From NCBI GenBank assembly GCA_028287035.1, contig JAQBQL010000125.1, positions 1 to 64,000 of the forward strand: a stretch of 64,000 nucleotides of DNA, read 5' to 3'. Made by a program: the position numbers and the translations under genes. This document shows, piece by piece, positions 49,275-57,549 of this stretch; positions within the stretch are counted from its first letter, which is position 1, and every line of letters starts with the position of its first letter. The notes beneath the pieces were generated by a model. It had not been told where the DNA came from. It did no database searches and worked only from the letters and a program-made list of their open reading frames with translations. Source of the DNA: Labilithrix sp. (lineage in GTDB: Bacteria; Myxococcota; Polyangia; Polyangiales; Polyangiaceae).

Positions 49275-50078
49275 ATGAGCGTCCAGCAGCGTAACCATGT
49301 CCAGGTGTCAGGCAGCGGGCCCGCCACGATGTTCTTCGCGCACGGCTTCGGCTGCGACCAGAACATGTGGCGCCTGCTCGCCCCCGAGTACGCGAAACGC
49401 TACCGCACCGTCCTCTTCGACCTGGTGGGTAGCGGCAACTCCGACCTGTCGGCGTTCGACAAGGAAAAGTACGCCTCGCTCCATGGGTACGCGGACGACG
49501 TGCTCGAGATCGTGCACGAGTTCGGCGAAGGTCCGGCGCTGTTCGTGGGCCATTCGGTGAGCGCGATGATCGGGATGCTCGCCAACCTCAAGGACCCGAG
49601 CCGGTTCGCGGCGCAGATCATGATCGGCCCGTCACCCTGCTACATCAACGACGGCGATTACATCGGCGGCTTCTCGCGGCAGGACATCGACTCGCTCCTC
49701 GAGACGCTCGAGAGCAACTACCTCGGCTGGTCGAGCAACATGGCGCCGGCCATCATGGGGGCGCCCGATCAACCCCAGCTCGGCATCGAGCTCACGAACA
49801 GCTTCTGCCGCACCGATCCGGAGATCGCGAAGCACTTCGCGCGCGTCACGTTCCTCTCGGACGTGCGGCCGGAGCTGCCCAAGCTCACGACCCCGACGCT
49901 CATCGTCCAGTGCAGCGACGATCTCATCGCCCCGCTGACCGTCGGTGAGTACCTGCGCAGCGCCTTGCCCCACAGCACGCTCACCGTCATCGACAACGTC
50001 GGTCATTGCCCGCATCTCAGCGCGCCGAGCGTGAGCGCGACGGCCATGGACGAGTTCCTGGCGAAACAAGGCTTCTGA
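49275..50078 (+). CDS. RsbQ-like alpha/beta hydrolase
   Basis: A 267-residue alpha/beta-fold hydrolase closely resembling Bacillus RsbQ (and thereby plant KAI2/D14): RNHVQVSGSGPATMFFAHGF, GCDQNMWRLLAPEYAKRYRT, VLFDLVGSGNSDL, GHSVSAMIGMLA with nucleophile Ser94, IGPSPCYINDGDYIGGF, and a C-terminal VGHCPHLSAP His. The acid Asp is in CSDDLIAP. RsbQ activates the PAS domain of RsbP, probably by supplying a small molecule. Here the gene is 5 bases upstream of a PAS histidine kinase, so the same sensing principle may feed a two-component system. Confidence 0.92.
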   Translation: MSVQQRNHVQVSGSGPATMFFAHGFGCDQNMWRLLAPEYAKRYRTVLFDLVGSGNSDLSAFDKEKYASLHGYADDVLEIVHEFGEGPALFVGHSVSAMIGMLANLKDPSRFAAQIMIGPSPCYINDGDYIGGFSRQDIDSLLETLESNYLGWSSNMAPAIMGAPDQPQLGIELTNSFCRTDPEIAKHFARVTFLSDVRPELPKLTTPTLIVQCSDDLIAPLTVGEYLRSALPHSTLTVIDNVGHCPHLSAPSVSATAMDEFLAKQGF

Positions 50079-50083
50079 GCGCC

Positions 50084-51244
50084 GTGCCGTCGGAGCGACC
50101 ACCGCCCCCGAGCCACGTGGAGACGCTCCTCGACAGCGCCGCCTGCGCGCTGATGTTGACGTCCGAGGACGGCACGTTCCTCCGCGTCAACAAGGCCTTC
50201 TGTGCCTGGCTCGGGCGAACGCCGGCCGAGCTGGTGGGGAGGAAACGCTTCCAGGATCTCCTCACGATGGGAGGGCGCATCTTCCATCAGACGCACTGGG
50301 CCCCGCTGCTCCGCATGCAGGGGTCCATCTCCGAGGTGAAGCTGGAGGTCCAGCACGCCGACGGCACGACCATTCCGATGGTGCTCAATGCCATCCGCGC
50401 CGAGCAGGACGGCGCCGCCGTCTACGAGATGGCCGCGTTCATGGCGCGCGACCGCGATCGCTACGAGCGAGAGCTGGTGCTCTCACGCAAGCGCCTCGAG
50501 GAGCTGGTGATCGAGGCGACGCGACTTCGGGACGAGTCGAAGGACCGCGCCCTCTTCGCCGAGCAGATGATCGGGATCGTCAGCCACGATCTACGCAACC
50601 CGCTCTCCAGCATCAGCATGGCCGCGGCTCTGCTCGGGGGCGGCGAGCTCTCGGTGCGCGAGCAGCGGTTCGTGGGCCAGATCACCCGCGCGACGCAGCG
50701 GGCCACCCGGCTCATCGCCGACCTGCTCGACTTCACGCAAGCGCGCCTCGGCGGCGGTCTCGCCGTCACCCTCGCGTCCATCGATCTGCACGAGGCGGTC
50801 GCGGAGGGCCTCGACGAGCTGCGCCTCGTGCACCCCAGCCGGACGCTGCTCCACGTACGTTCCGGCGAGGGACCGTGCGTCGCCGACGCGAGCCGTCTCG
50901 AGCAGCTCGTGGGCAATCTGGTGTCCAATGCCGCCGTGTACGGTCAGCCGGACGCGCCGATCACGGTGACGTCCCGGGTCGAGCCGGCGTCGTTCTCGAT
51001 CGCGGTGCACAACTCCGGCGTGCCCATCCCGCCGGAGACGCTCGCGACGCTGTTCCGGCCGATGACCCGCGGCGTCGCCGCCGGCAGCGCGAATCGCAGC
51101 GTGGGGCTCGGCCTCTTCATCGTCGGAGAGATCGCGAAGCGGCACGGGGGTGCCGCGTCGGTCACGTCGACCGCCGAGAGCGGAACGACGTTCCGCGCCA
51201 CGTTCCCGCGCGCGGCGTCATTCAGCGGTGGTCGTCCCGCGTGA
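50084..51244 (+). CDS. PAS histidine kinase partnered with RsbQ-like hydrolase
   Basis: A 386-residue soluble sensor kinase. The N-terminal PAS domain (LDSAACALMLTSEDGTFLRV, NKAFCAWLGRTPAELVGRKR; then VLNAIRAEQDGAAVYEMAAF) is followed by a coiled coil and kinase core: H-box IGIVSHDLRNPLSSISMAAA, N-box GNLVSNAAVYG, and GLGLFIVGEIAKRHGG. It starts with GTG 50084, five bases after the hydrolase stop. The PAS domain is the presumed receiver of the hydrolase product. No cognate response regulator is adjacent. It overlaps the convergent DUF1579 gene by 23 bases. Confidence 0.92.
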   Translation: MPSERPPPPSHVETLLDSAACALMLTSEDGTFLRVNKAFCAWLGRTPAELVGRKRFQDLLTMGGRIFHQTHWAPLLRMQGSISEVKLEVQHADGTTIPMVLNAIRAEQDGAAVYEMAAFMARDRDRYERELVLSRKRLEELVIEATRLRDESKDRALFAEQMIGIVSHDLRNPLSSISMAAALLGGGELSVREQRFVGQITRATQRATRLIADLLDFTQARLGGGLAVTLASIDLHEAVAEGLDELRLVHPSRTLLHVRSGEGPCVADASRLEQLVGNLVSNAAVYGQPDAPITVTSRVEPASFSIAVHNSGVPIPPETLATLFRPMTRGVAAGSANRSVGLGLFIVGEIAKRHGGAASVTSTAESGTTFRATFPRAASFSGGRPA

Positions 51245-51752
51245 GCGCGATGTCCACGGCGATGCTCTCGTCGCTGCCCGGAATCACGTTGAACATGCGG
51301 ATGTGGAGGGCGCCGTCGGTGCGGTCGTCGACCTCGGTTCGCCACCCCCAGCGCGGCTGACCTTCTCCTGCGAAGTACGTTCCGGAGGCGCTGATCGGCG
51401 CGCGCGCCGCGTCCTCGAGGACGCGCTCGCTCGCGGAGACGAGGATGGACCCGCCCGTGTGGAGGCTGTCGATCCACGACATCCGGAAGAGCCGGTCGTC
51501 CTTCTCGTAGGCGATGGTCAGCTCGCCGGCGATCGGCTGGCCCATCGCGCGAGACACGTACGTGAAGCGCAGGAAACGACCGCCGAGGAGCATCGTGATC
51601 GTGCCGTCCCACGCCGCGACCTCGGCGGCCGCGGGGTCCTCGGGATCGGCATGGGTGCGGGCGGTCCCCGTCCAGCGGCCAGCCAGCCCTGCGAGGCGCG
51701 CGTGAACGTCGGTGGGTGAGAACGGGCCCGTGGCCGCGCCGGCGAGATCCAT
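51222..51752 (-). CDS. DUF1579-family protein
   Basis: A 176-residue beta-barrel-type protein: LAGLAGRWTGTARTHADPED, GRFLRFTYVSRAMGQPIAGE, YEKDDRLFRMSWIDSLHTGG. These are DUF1579-like features (small secreted or cytosolic lipocalin-like fold of unknown role). There is no clear signal peptide from the ATG at 51752. A longer in-frame start exists at 51857. It is convergent with the PAS kinase. Function unknown. Confidence 0.8.
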   Translation of the reverse strand: MDLAGAATGPFSPTDVHARLAGLAGRWTGTARTHADPEDPAAAEVAAWDGTITMLLGGRFLRFTYVSRAMGQPIAGELTIAYEKDDRLFRMSWIDSLHTGGSILVSASERVLEDAARAPISASGTYFAGEGQPRWGWRTEVDDRTDGALHIRMFNVIPGSDESIAVDIALTRDDHR

Positions 51753-51878
51753 GGCAGGCCTCGTACCACACGGGGCGTGGTGCGCGGCCTTTGCCGGCGT
51801 TCTCCTGATGCGCTTCAGGGTGAGCTCGACGTGGCTCGTGCTGGGCGGAGCCGCCATCGGCCTCGCCCCTGCGCGCGA

Positions 51879-53090
51879 TCACGGCTTCGTGATCGTGCTC
51901 TTGCCGATGGTCACGGCGGTCTGCGCGAGCAGCCGCCCGTTGACCGAAGCGCCGGTGGCCAGGGTGATGGCGGTCTGCGAGAGGACGATGCCCTCCGCGT
52001 GAGCGCCGGTGCCGAGCTCCACGAAGCCGGCCACCTGCCAGAAGACGTTCTTCGGCCGCGCACCGACCATCGTCATCGTCTGGTCGGAGCTCATCTTGAG
52101 GTCACCCGTGACCTGGAAGATCCACACGTCGTTGGCGCCGCCCGACAGCGTGATGCTGGTCGGGATCGTCACGGACGAGTTCCACTTGTAGAGACCGGGC
52201 GCGAAGACGAGGCCGCCGATCGTGCCCCCGCCGAGGTCGAGGGTCGGCGAGGGCCGGCCCGCAGCGTCCGTGTAGGCCGTCTGCATGTTGGAGACCGCCG
52301 TGGTCAGGTTGCTGGGCGTCGGGGGATCGTTGTCCGCGGAGAAGACGCTTCCGGTCACCTGTACCGACGTCCACTTCGATCCGGCGCGCGTGAGGTCGAA
52401 CCCCGTGATGTACGTCCCGGCGGCGGGGCTGATCGCCACGTTTCCGGTGACCGCCGAGGTCGGCACGTTGGTGATCGCGGTCTTCGCGAGGATGACGTAG
52501 TTGCCCGACGCTCCGAGCAGGACCGGCTTGGGGCCGAGGGGGGCCGTCGCGTCCGTCTTGAAGGTCCACGTGTAGGCGGCGCCCAGGGGATTGCCGGCGA
52601 CGTCGGTGGCGGCGGTCGAGATCGTCGCGGTGTACGTCGTGTTGACCGCGAGGTCGGTGGTCGGCGCGAACGTCGCCGTCGTGTCGGAGTACGTCACGGT
52701 GCCCGTGACGGCGGCCCCGGAGTCGGTCCGCACGACGCCGAACGTCATGCTGGGGCTCACGAGGGTGCCCGGCGCCATGCTCTCGCTGAACTCGGCGGTG
52801 ATGACCGCGTTCGTGGCCGCATTCATCGTCGCCGGCGCGGGGGAGACCGATTGCACGGTGGGCGCAGATGTATCGACCCCGCCGTCGCCGCCGCCGCCGT
52901 CACCGCCGTCACCCGTGGAGCCGTCGCCGTGGCCGGCGTCCGTGCCCGGCCTGGAGCCGTCCGAAGAGCCCGAGTCGGTCCCGCTCCCGGCCGCCTCGTC
53001 GGTGTCATCCCCGCAGCCCGCGGTCATCACCGCGAACGAGAGAAGAAGCGAGAGGTGCGTGGCGCGAAGAAGCGTGAACGATCGAAGCAT
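51879..53090 (-). CDS. ice-binding-like (DUF3494) lipoprotein
   Basis: A 403-residue predicted lipoprotein: LSLLLSFAVMTAGC signal with lipobox, an Asp/Gly/Ser-rich stalk, a bacterial Ig-like (Big_5) domain (SVSPAPATMNAATNAVITAE, DVAGNPLGAAYTWTFKTDA), then a DUF3494/ice-binding beta-solenoid at the C-terminus (GGLVFAPGLYKWNSSVTIPT, DVWIFQVTGDLKMSSDQTMT, AEGIVLSQTAITLATGASVN). DUF3494 proteins bind ice or act as surface adhesins. A GGAGG site precedes ATG 53090. It is divergent from the lipoprotein at 53334. Confidence 0.9.
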   Translation of the reverse strand: MLRSFTLLRATHLSLLLSFAVMTAGCGDDTDEAAGSGTDSGSSDGSRPGTDAGHGDGSTGDGGDGGGGDGGVDTSAPTVQSVSPAPATMNAATNAVITAEFSESMAPGTLVSPSMTFGVVRTDSGAAVTGTVTYSDTTATFAPTTDLAVNTTYTATISTAATDVAGNPLGAAYTWTFKTDATAPLGPKPVLLGASGNYVILAKTAITNVPTSAVTGNVAISPAAGTYITGFDLTRAGSKWTSVQVTGSVFSADNDPPTPSNLTTAVSNMQTAYTDAAGRPSPTLDLGGGTIGGLVFAPGLYKWNSSVTIPTSITLSGGANDVWIFQVTGDLKMSSDQTMTMVGARPKNVFWQVAGFVELGTGAHAEGIVLSQTAITLATGASVNGRLLAQTAVTIGKSTITKP

Positions 53091-53160
53091 TATGGGAAAC
53101 CTCCAGGAGGGGTGAGCCGGAGCCCGCATCGGAAGTCCCGAGCGGCGCGGCCGCGAACCT

Positions 53161-53172
53161 CTCGTGCACGAG
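53161..53172. promoter_or_regulatory. 12-base palindrome in divergent lipoprotein gap
   Basis: CTCGTGCACGAG, exact self-complement, in the 243-base gap between the ice-binding-like and CxxCH lipoprotein genes. Possible operator; no other signal seen in this gap. Confidence 0.3.
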
Positions 53173-53333
53173 CAGAGCCGTTCACGAAAGGCCGCTGGAT
53201 TGCCGATCGCGCCGCGCAAACCTTCCACAATTGCGCCACACATCCGCAGGAACCGGACGTAGGTGTCGACCGCTCAGGTGGGCACGCCTTCCCGAGGCGG
53301 GCGTCTGCCGAGGATCCGTGCTTGATCCATCCC

Positions 53334-54146
53334 ATGCCATCCGCGCTCGGGCCTGCGTTCGTCGGCGTCCTCGCGCTCGCCGGGACCGTCGCGGCGTGCG
53401 CCGGCTCGTCCGGCGAGACCGACCGGCCGGCGCCCGTGACCACCGCCGCGCCGTCATCGCCGTCGGCAGCTCCCTCGTCGCCCCCGCCGGTCGACGCGGG
53501 AGCCAGGGACGGAGGACCGCACGCCGCGAGCGAGGCCCTCCAGCGGTGCGCGCAGTCGAAGGGCGATATCGGTTCCATCGCGGACGCCGTGACGCGCCTC
53601 AACGCGCTCGCTCCTCACGGTGACGGAGCTTGCTTCGTCACGACGCTGCCGAGGCCACTCGCCGTCATGGGTTCGCTCAACACGGCCAGCGCGCAACCGG
53701 CGGGGGGCAGGGGCGCTCCGCGTCTCTTCTTCCTCCTTCCGAAGCTCGTCATCACCGCGGTGCCGGAGGGCGACGGCAGCAAGGTGCTCGAATTCGGCGA
53801 GTGGATCGGCACGACGCGAACGCTGAAGGGCGAGGTCGCGGTACCCGTCGTGGCCCCGCTCGCCGCCGACGCGCCGTTCACGCACGTGCTCCAGGACGCG
53901 AGCCGCACCCGCTGCGCGAGCTGTCATCGCCAGGAGGAGCGTCATCCGACGATCCCGAATGCGTTCTTGTCGATCGCTTTCCAGCCCGCCCTGTCCACCG
54001 TGGTGACCCTGAGCGAGCTGGAGGAGCTTCACCGCCTCTGCACGAACGCGGGAGACGAGGGCGAGCGCTGCACCATGATCCACGCCGTCTTCGACTTCGG
54101 TGAGGTCACGCAAGGAAGCTTCACGCCCGTCGTCCAGACCATGTGA
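53334..54146 (+). CDS. lipoprotein with single CxxCH haem-binding motif
   Basis: A 270-residue predicted lipoprotein: PAFVGVLALAGTVAAC signal with lipobox, then a Pro/Ser/Ala/Asp-rich stalk. The folded part contains one CASCH motif (about residue 195, within SRTRCASCHRQEERHPTIPN), a c-type haem attachment sequence. A further Cys pair is near the C-terminus (RLCTNAGDEGERCTMIH). An axial second ligand is not obvious. It may be a one-haem electron carrier at the cell surface, or the CxxCH may be fortuitous. ATG 53334 begins the signal peptide. Confidence 0.72.
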   Translation: MPSALGPAFVGVLALAGTVAACAGSSGETDRPAPVTTAAPSSPSAAPSSPPPVDAGARDGGPHAASEALQRCAQSKGDIGSIADAVTRLNALAPHGDGACFVTTLPRPLAVMGSLNTASAQPAGGRGAPRLFFLLPKLVITAVPEGDGSKVLEFGEWIGTTRTLKGEVAVPVVAPLAADAPFTHVLQDASRTRCASCHRQEERHPTIPNAFLSIAFQPALSTVVTLSELEELHRLCTNAGDEGERCTMIHAVFDFGEVTQGSFTPVVQTM

Positions 54147-54158
54147 TCCCGCGAGGGG

Positions 54159-56378
54159 TCAGTGCGCCTTCTTCATGTCGCCGAGGACCCGCGTGGTCTC
54201 GTCGACCCAGAGGTCACGCGCGATGCCGTCCTTCCAGCGCTCGAGTTGCCGCTGCATGCGCGGGTCCTGGGACGAGGCCTCCTGCGTCGCGAGCGGAGCG
54301 ACCTCCATGAGGCCCTTCTGTTCGCGCTTCTTCGGATCGAGCGCGTCGAGGTCGGCCTTCGCGCGCTTGTAGTCGGCCTGCCAGGCGGCCCGCTCGAGCG
54401 GCTTCGAGGTCTGGTCCTTCCGCGCCTCCATGATCGCCGCGAACTTGGTGACCGTGGTGAGATCGGCATTCGCCTTCGTCCGTGCGGTGCTCGCGGCGGC
54501 GAGGTCTGCGACCTTCCATGCGTGCGGCGACTTGGTGAAGGTGACCGCCGGGATCGTCGACCACGGAATGGCGTGCGGAAGCGTGCGTTCCCCGGAGTCG
54601 ACGAACGACGTCGGATCGGGGAGGAGGACGTCCGGCACGACGCCCTTCAGCTGCGTGGAGCCGCCGCTGACGCGGAAGTACTCCTGGATGGTGACCTTGT
54701 AGAGGCCGAGCGGCTCGCCCTGGCTCCGCGTCTGCTGGTCGAGATCGATGACCGCCTGCACCGTGCCCTTGCCATGCGTGGCGCTCGTGCCGACCACCAC
54801 CGCGCGTTCGTAGTCCTGGAGGGCGCCGGCCACGATCTCCGCGGCCGAGGCGCAGAAGCGGTCGACGAGGACGACGACGTTGCCGCTGAAGGCGACCGAC
54901 GGATCCTTGTCACGCAGCACCTCCACGGCGCCCTTTCCGTCCTTCGTCTGGACGACCGCGCCCTCCTTCACGAAGAGCCCGGCGATGTCCCGCGCGTGCG
55001 TGAGGAGCCCGCCGCCGTTGCCGCGGAGGTCGAAGACGAGCGAGGTCACGCCCTTCTTCGTGAGCTGCGTCAGGATCGTGCGCATGTCGTCGGTCGCGTT
55101 GCGCTCGCCGGGCTTCCTCGACTCACCGTAGAAGCCGGGAAGGTGCACGTACCCGACGTCGCCGTTCTCCTTGGTCTTCAGGATCGCGCCGCGCGCGTAC
55201 GAGGCCTCGATGCGGACGACGTCGCGCGTGATCGAGATCGTCTTGAGCGTGCCGTCCGGCTTCTTCACCGTGAGGACGACCACCGTGCCCTTGGGCCCGC
55301 GGATCATGCTGACGACCTTGCCGATCGGCATGTCCATGACGTCGACGGGTTCCTTGCCGTCCTGCGCGACCGACTGGATGAGGTCACCGACCTCGAGCTT
55401 TCCCTGCTGCCACGCCGCGCCGCCCGGCACGAGATCGTTCACGAGGATGTAGTGCTCCTGCTCGCGCAGCGTCGCGCCGATGCCCTCGAGTCGGCCGGTG
55501 AGCGCGATCCCGAGCTCCGCCTCCTCGGCGGGCGGCAGGTAGTTCGTATGCGGGTCGAAGGCGGCATTCACCGCGTTGATGAAGGACTCGGCGGGCTCGA
55601 GCTTGTCGACCGAGGCGAGGCGCGTGAACTGCGTCGCGAGCCGGGTGGCGAGCTCCTTCTGTACCTTGTCGCGCCGCGCCTCGAACGTGGTCGGGATCTC
55701 GCCGAGCGACTTCTCGGCCGCGGCCTCGCGCTTCGCGTCGTCGGGGTCGACCGGCTTCGCGTCGGGTTTCGGGTGCGCCCTTCGCTCGAGCGTGTCCTCG
55801 AGCTCCTGCGTCCGCTCGAGCACCTGCAGCTTGATGACGCCGCGCCAGCGGGCCGCGAGCTCCTCTTCCGTCTTGCAGAAGGCGCGCTTCTTGGGGTCGG
55901 TCTCGATCGACTCCTTCGCGGTGAAGTCGAGGGGCGTCGCGAGCAGGCGGGCGACGACGTCGGCCACGAGCCGGCGCCGCGTCGAGAGGAGCGCGGCGGC
56001 CTTCCGCCCCAGGACGAGGTCGCCGGCCCGGAGCTCGTCGTCCATGTCGGTCTCGAAGCGGGCGAGCTTCTGCACGTCGCTCTCGAGGAGGAACTGCTTG
56101 CCCGGGTCGAGCGAATCGATGAAGCGCTGGAACGCCTCCTTGGAGACGCTGTCGTCGATCGACCTCGCCCGCACGTGCTCGTGCCCGAGCAGCGCGGTGG
56201 CGGCGCTCGCCAGCACGGCCTCGCGCGCATCCCGCGGCATGTCGGCGAGCTCGCTGTCGATCGGCCGCGCGGCGTCGCTCGCCGAGGAGGCGGACGGCGG
56301 CGACGCGATCCCTGCGTCGGTGCCGTGAGGCGAGCGACAGGAGAGCAGGAGCACGAAGAGGAGGACGGAACGACGCAT
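54159..56378 (-). CDS. prc: tail-specific (C-terminal processing) protease
   Basis: A 739-residue S41A protease with an apparent lipoprotein-type signal (SVLLFVLLLSC). N-terminal Tsp domain (FQRFIDSLDPGKQFLLESDV), PDZ domain (GIGATLREQEHYILVNDLVP, GDLIQSVAQDG), then the catalytic core: nucleophile Ser in VDRFCASAAEIVAGALQDYE and Lys in THGKGTVQAVIDL, with FDLRGNGGG in the fold. The C-terminal DUF3340-like region (KGLMEVAPLATQEASS) matches Prc. It degrades proteins with apolar C-termini in the periplasm. It starts at ATG 56378. Confidence 0.96.
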   Translation of the reverse strand: MRRSVLLFVLLLSCRSPHGTDAGIASPPSASSASDAARPIDSELADMPRDAREAVLASAATALLGHEHVRARSIDDSVSKEAFQRFIDSLDPGKQFLLESDVQKLARFETDMDDELRAGDLVLGRKAAALLSTRRRLVADVVARLLATPLDFTAKESIETDPKKRAFCKTEEELAARWRGVIKLQVLERTQELEDTLERRAHPKPDAKPVDPDDAKREAAAEKSLGEIPTTFEARRDKVQKELATRLATQFTRLASVDKLEPAESFINAVNAAFDPHTNYLPPAEEAELGIALTGRLEGIGATLREQEHYILVNDLVPGGAAWQQGKLEVGDLIQSVAQDGKEPVDVMDMPIGKVVSMIRGPKGTVVVLTVKKPDGTLKTISITRDVVRIEASYARGAILKTKENGDVGYVHLPGFYGESRKPGERNATDDMRTILTQLTKKGVTSLVFDLRGNGGGLLTHARDIAGLFVKEGAVVQTKDGKGAVEVLRDKDPSVAFSGNVVVLVDRFCASAAEIVAGALQDYERAVVVGTSATHGKGTVQAVIDLDQQTRSQGEPLGLYKVTIQEYFRVSGGSTQLKGVVPDVLLPDPTSFVDSGERTLPHAIPWSTIPAVTFTKSPHAWKVADLAAASTARTKANADLTTVTKFAAIMEARKDQTSKPLERAAWQADYKRAKADLDALDPKKREQKGLMEVAPLATQEASSQDPRMQRQLERWKDGIARDLWVDETTRVLGDMKKAH

Positions 56379-56438
56379 GCGCGGAATTTAGCACGCGTCG
56401 CCCGTCCCCTCGGGGGCGTCGACCGGCGGCGGCGCTCG

Positions 56439-56606
56439 TCAGCGCGGCCCGCACCAGGTGGTCAGCGCTTCACGGAGCCCGTCGTCGGTGCCCTCTGCGA
56501 CCCAGGCGACGTGTCCGTCGGGGCGGATCAGGACCGCAGCGGGGGCGAGGGCCGGCTCCACCAGGTCGAGCAGCAGCGGCGCTATTTCGTGGAGCAGGGT
56601 GAACAT
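56439..56606 (-). pseudogene. truncated C-terminus of an FAD monooxygenase
   Basis: A 55-residue frame (LLLDLVEPALAPAAVLIRPD, then GHVAWVAEGTDDGLREALTT) equals the C-terminal thioredoxin-like end of FAD-dependent aromatic hydroxylases; compare VRPDGFVAWASDE in the gene at 42584. The FAD-binding body is absent. The ATG at 56606 lies 9 bases after the SDR stop on the same strand, so it may still be transcribed. Upstream sequence belongs to the SDR, so the rest was lost. Confidence 0.78.
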
Positions 56607-56615
56607 CTCGAGGGG

Positions 56616-57458
56616 TCAGGCGAAGTCGGTCGAGCGCGATACCGCCTCGTGCCGCGCGAGCTCCGCACGCAGGCCATCGAGCTTCTGCGTCGCCATCGCG
56701 AACGCGTCGCTGCCGAGGAAGAGATGCAGCGGCGGCGATGCCGACGCGGCGGTCTCCACGAGCACGCCGGCGAGCCGCTCGGGATCGCCGGGCTGGCGGC
56801 TGTTGATCTCCTCCACGTGCTGCGCGTGGGATGCGCGCGCCGCGGCGTAAGCGGCGATCGGACTTTCAGGAAGGGCGAGGGAGCCCTGCTCGAGGAACGC
56901 GGTGCGGAAGTATCCCGGGTAGACGAGCGTGACATGGACGCCGTGCTCGGCGAGATCCGCATGCAGGCTCTCGGTGATCCCGGCGACCGCGAACTTCGTC
57001 GCCACGTAGATGCCCCAGCCCGAGAAGCCGCCGACGAAGCCGGCAATCGACGAGATATCGAAGATGTGGCCCGTGCGCTTCTCGCGCAGGTGGGGGAGGA
57101 CTGCCCGGAGCACGTTCAGCAGCCCGAAGACGTTCACGTCGAAGTTCTTCCGCGTCTCCGCGTCGCTCAGCTCCTCGATCGTGCCGAGTTGGCCGTAGCC
57201 GGCATTGTTCACGACGACGTCGAGAGCGCCGAAGTGGCCAAGCGTGGCGGCGACCGCGTCGCGCACGCTCCCGGCGTCGAGGAGGTCGACCTCCAGGGAT
57301 AGCAGCGACGCGCTCTGCTCGCCGAGCGCGGCGATGAGGGCCTTTCGCGAGCGCGAGGTCGCCGCGACGCGTCCGCCCTCCCGCAACACGCGCCGGGCGA
57401 GCGACAGACCGAGACCCTTGGATGCACCGGTGATGAACCAGACCTTGTCGTTCTTCAT
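56616..57458 (-). CDS. short-chain dehydrogenase/reductase (SDR)
   Basis: A 280-residue classical SDR: VWFITGASKGLGLSLARRVL, VVVNNAGYGQLG, DISSIAG with catalytic Ser, YVATK (YxxxK), then VYPGYFRTAFLEQGSLALP. It resembles the SDR at 13968-14795. It faces the AraC gene at 57550 across 91 bases. The monooxygenase remnant 3' of it suggests the operon once had another oxidative enzyme. The substrate is unknown. Confidence 0.94.
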   Translation of the reverse strand: MKNDKVWFITGASKGLGLSLARRVLREGGRVAATSRSRKALIAALGEQSASLLSLEVDLLDAGSVRDAVAATLGHFGALDVVVNNAGYGQLGTIEELSDAETRKNFDVNVFGLLNVLRAVLPHLREKRTGHIFDISSIAGFVGGFSGWGIYVATKFAVAGITESLHADLAEHGVHVTLVYPGYFRTAFLEQGSLALPESPIAAYAAARASHAQHVEEINSRQPGDPERLAGVLVETAASASPPLHLFLGSDAFAMATQKLDGLRAELARHEAVSRSTDFA

Positions 57459-57549
57459 GTCGAGGACCCTACGTGCGCGGCTCCGTCGGGCGGTAGAACG
57501 AACCAGGGGACGTCTTGCCCGATCCTCCAGGCGCGGCTAGTTTTCGTCC

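Noticed and set aside
54162..57302. A 1046-codon + strand frame opposite prc and the SDR
   Set aside because: It is antisense to two confidently recognised genes and has the repetitive composition of a shadow; no signature supports it.
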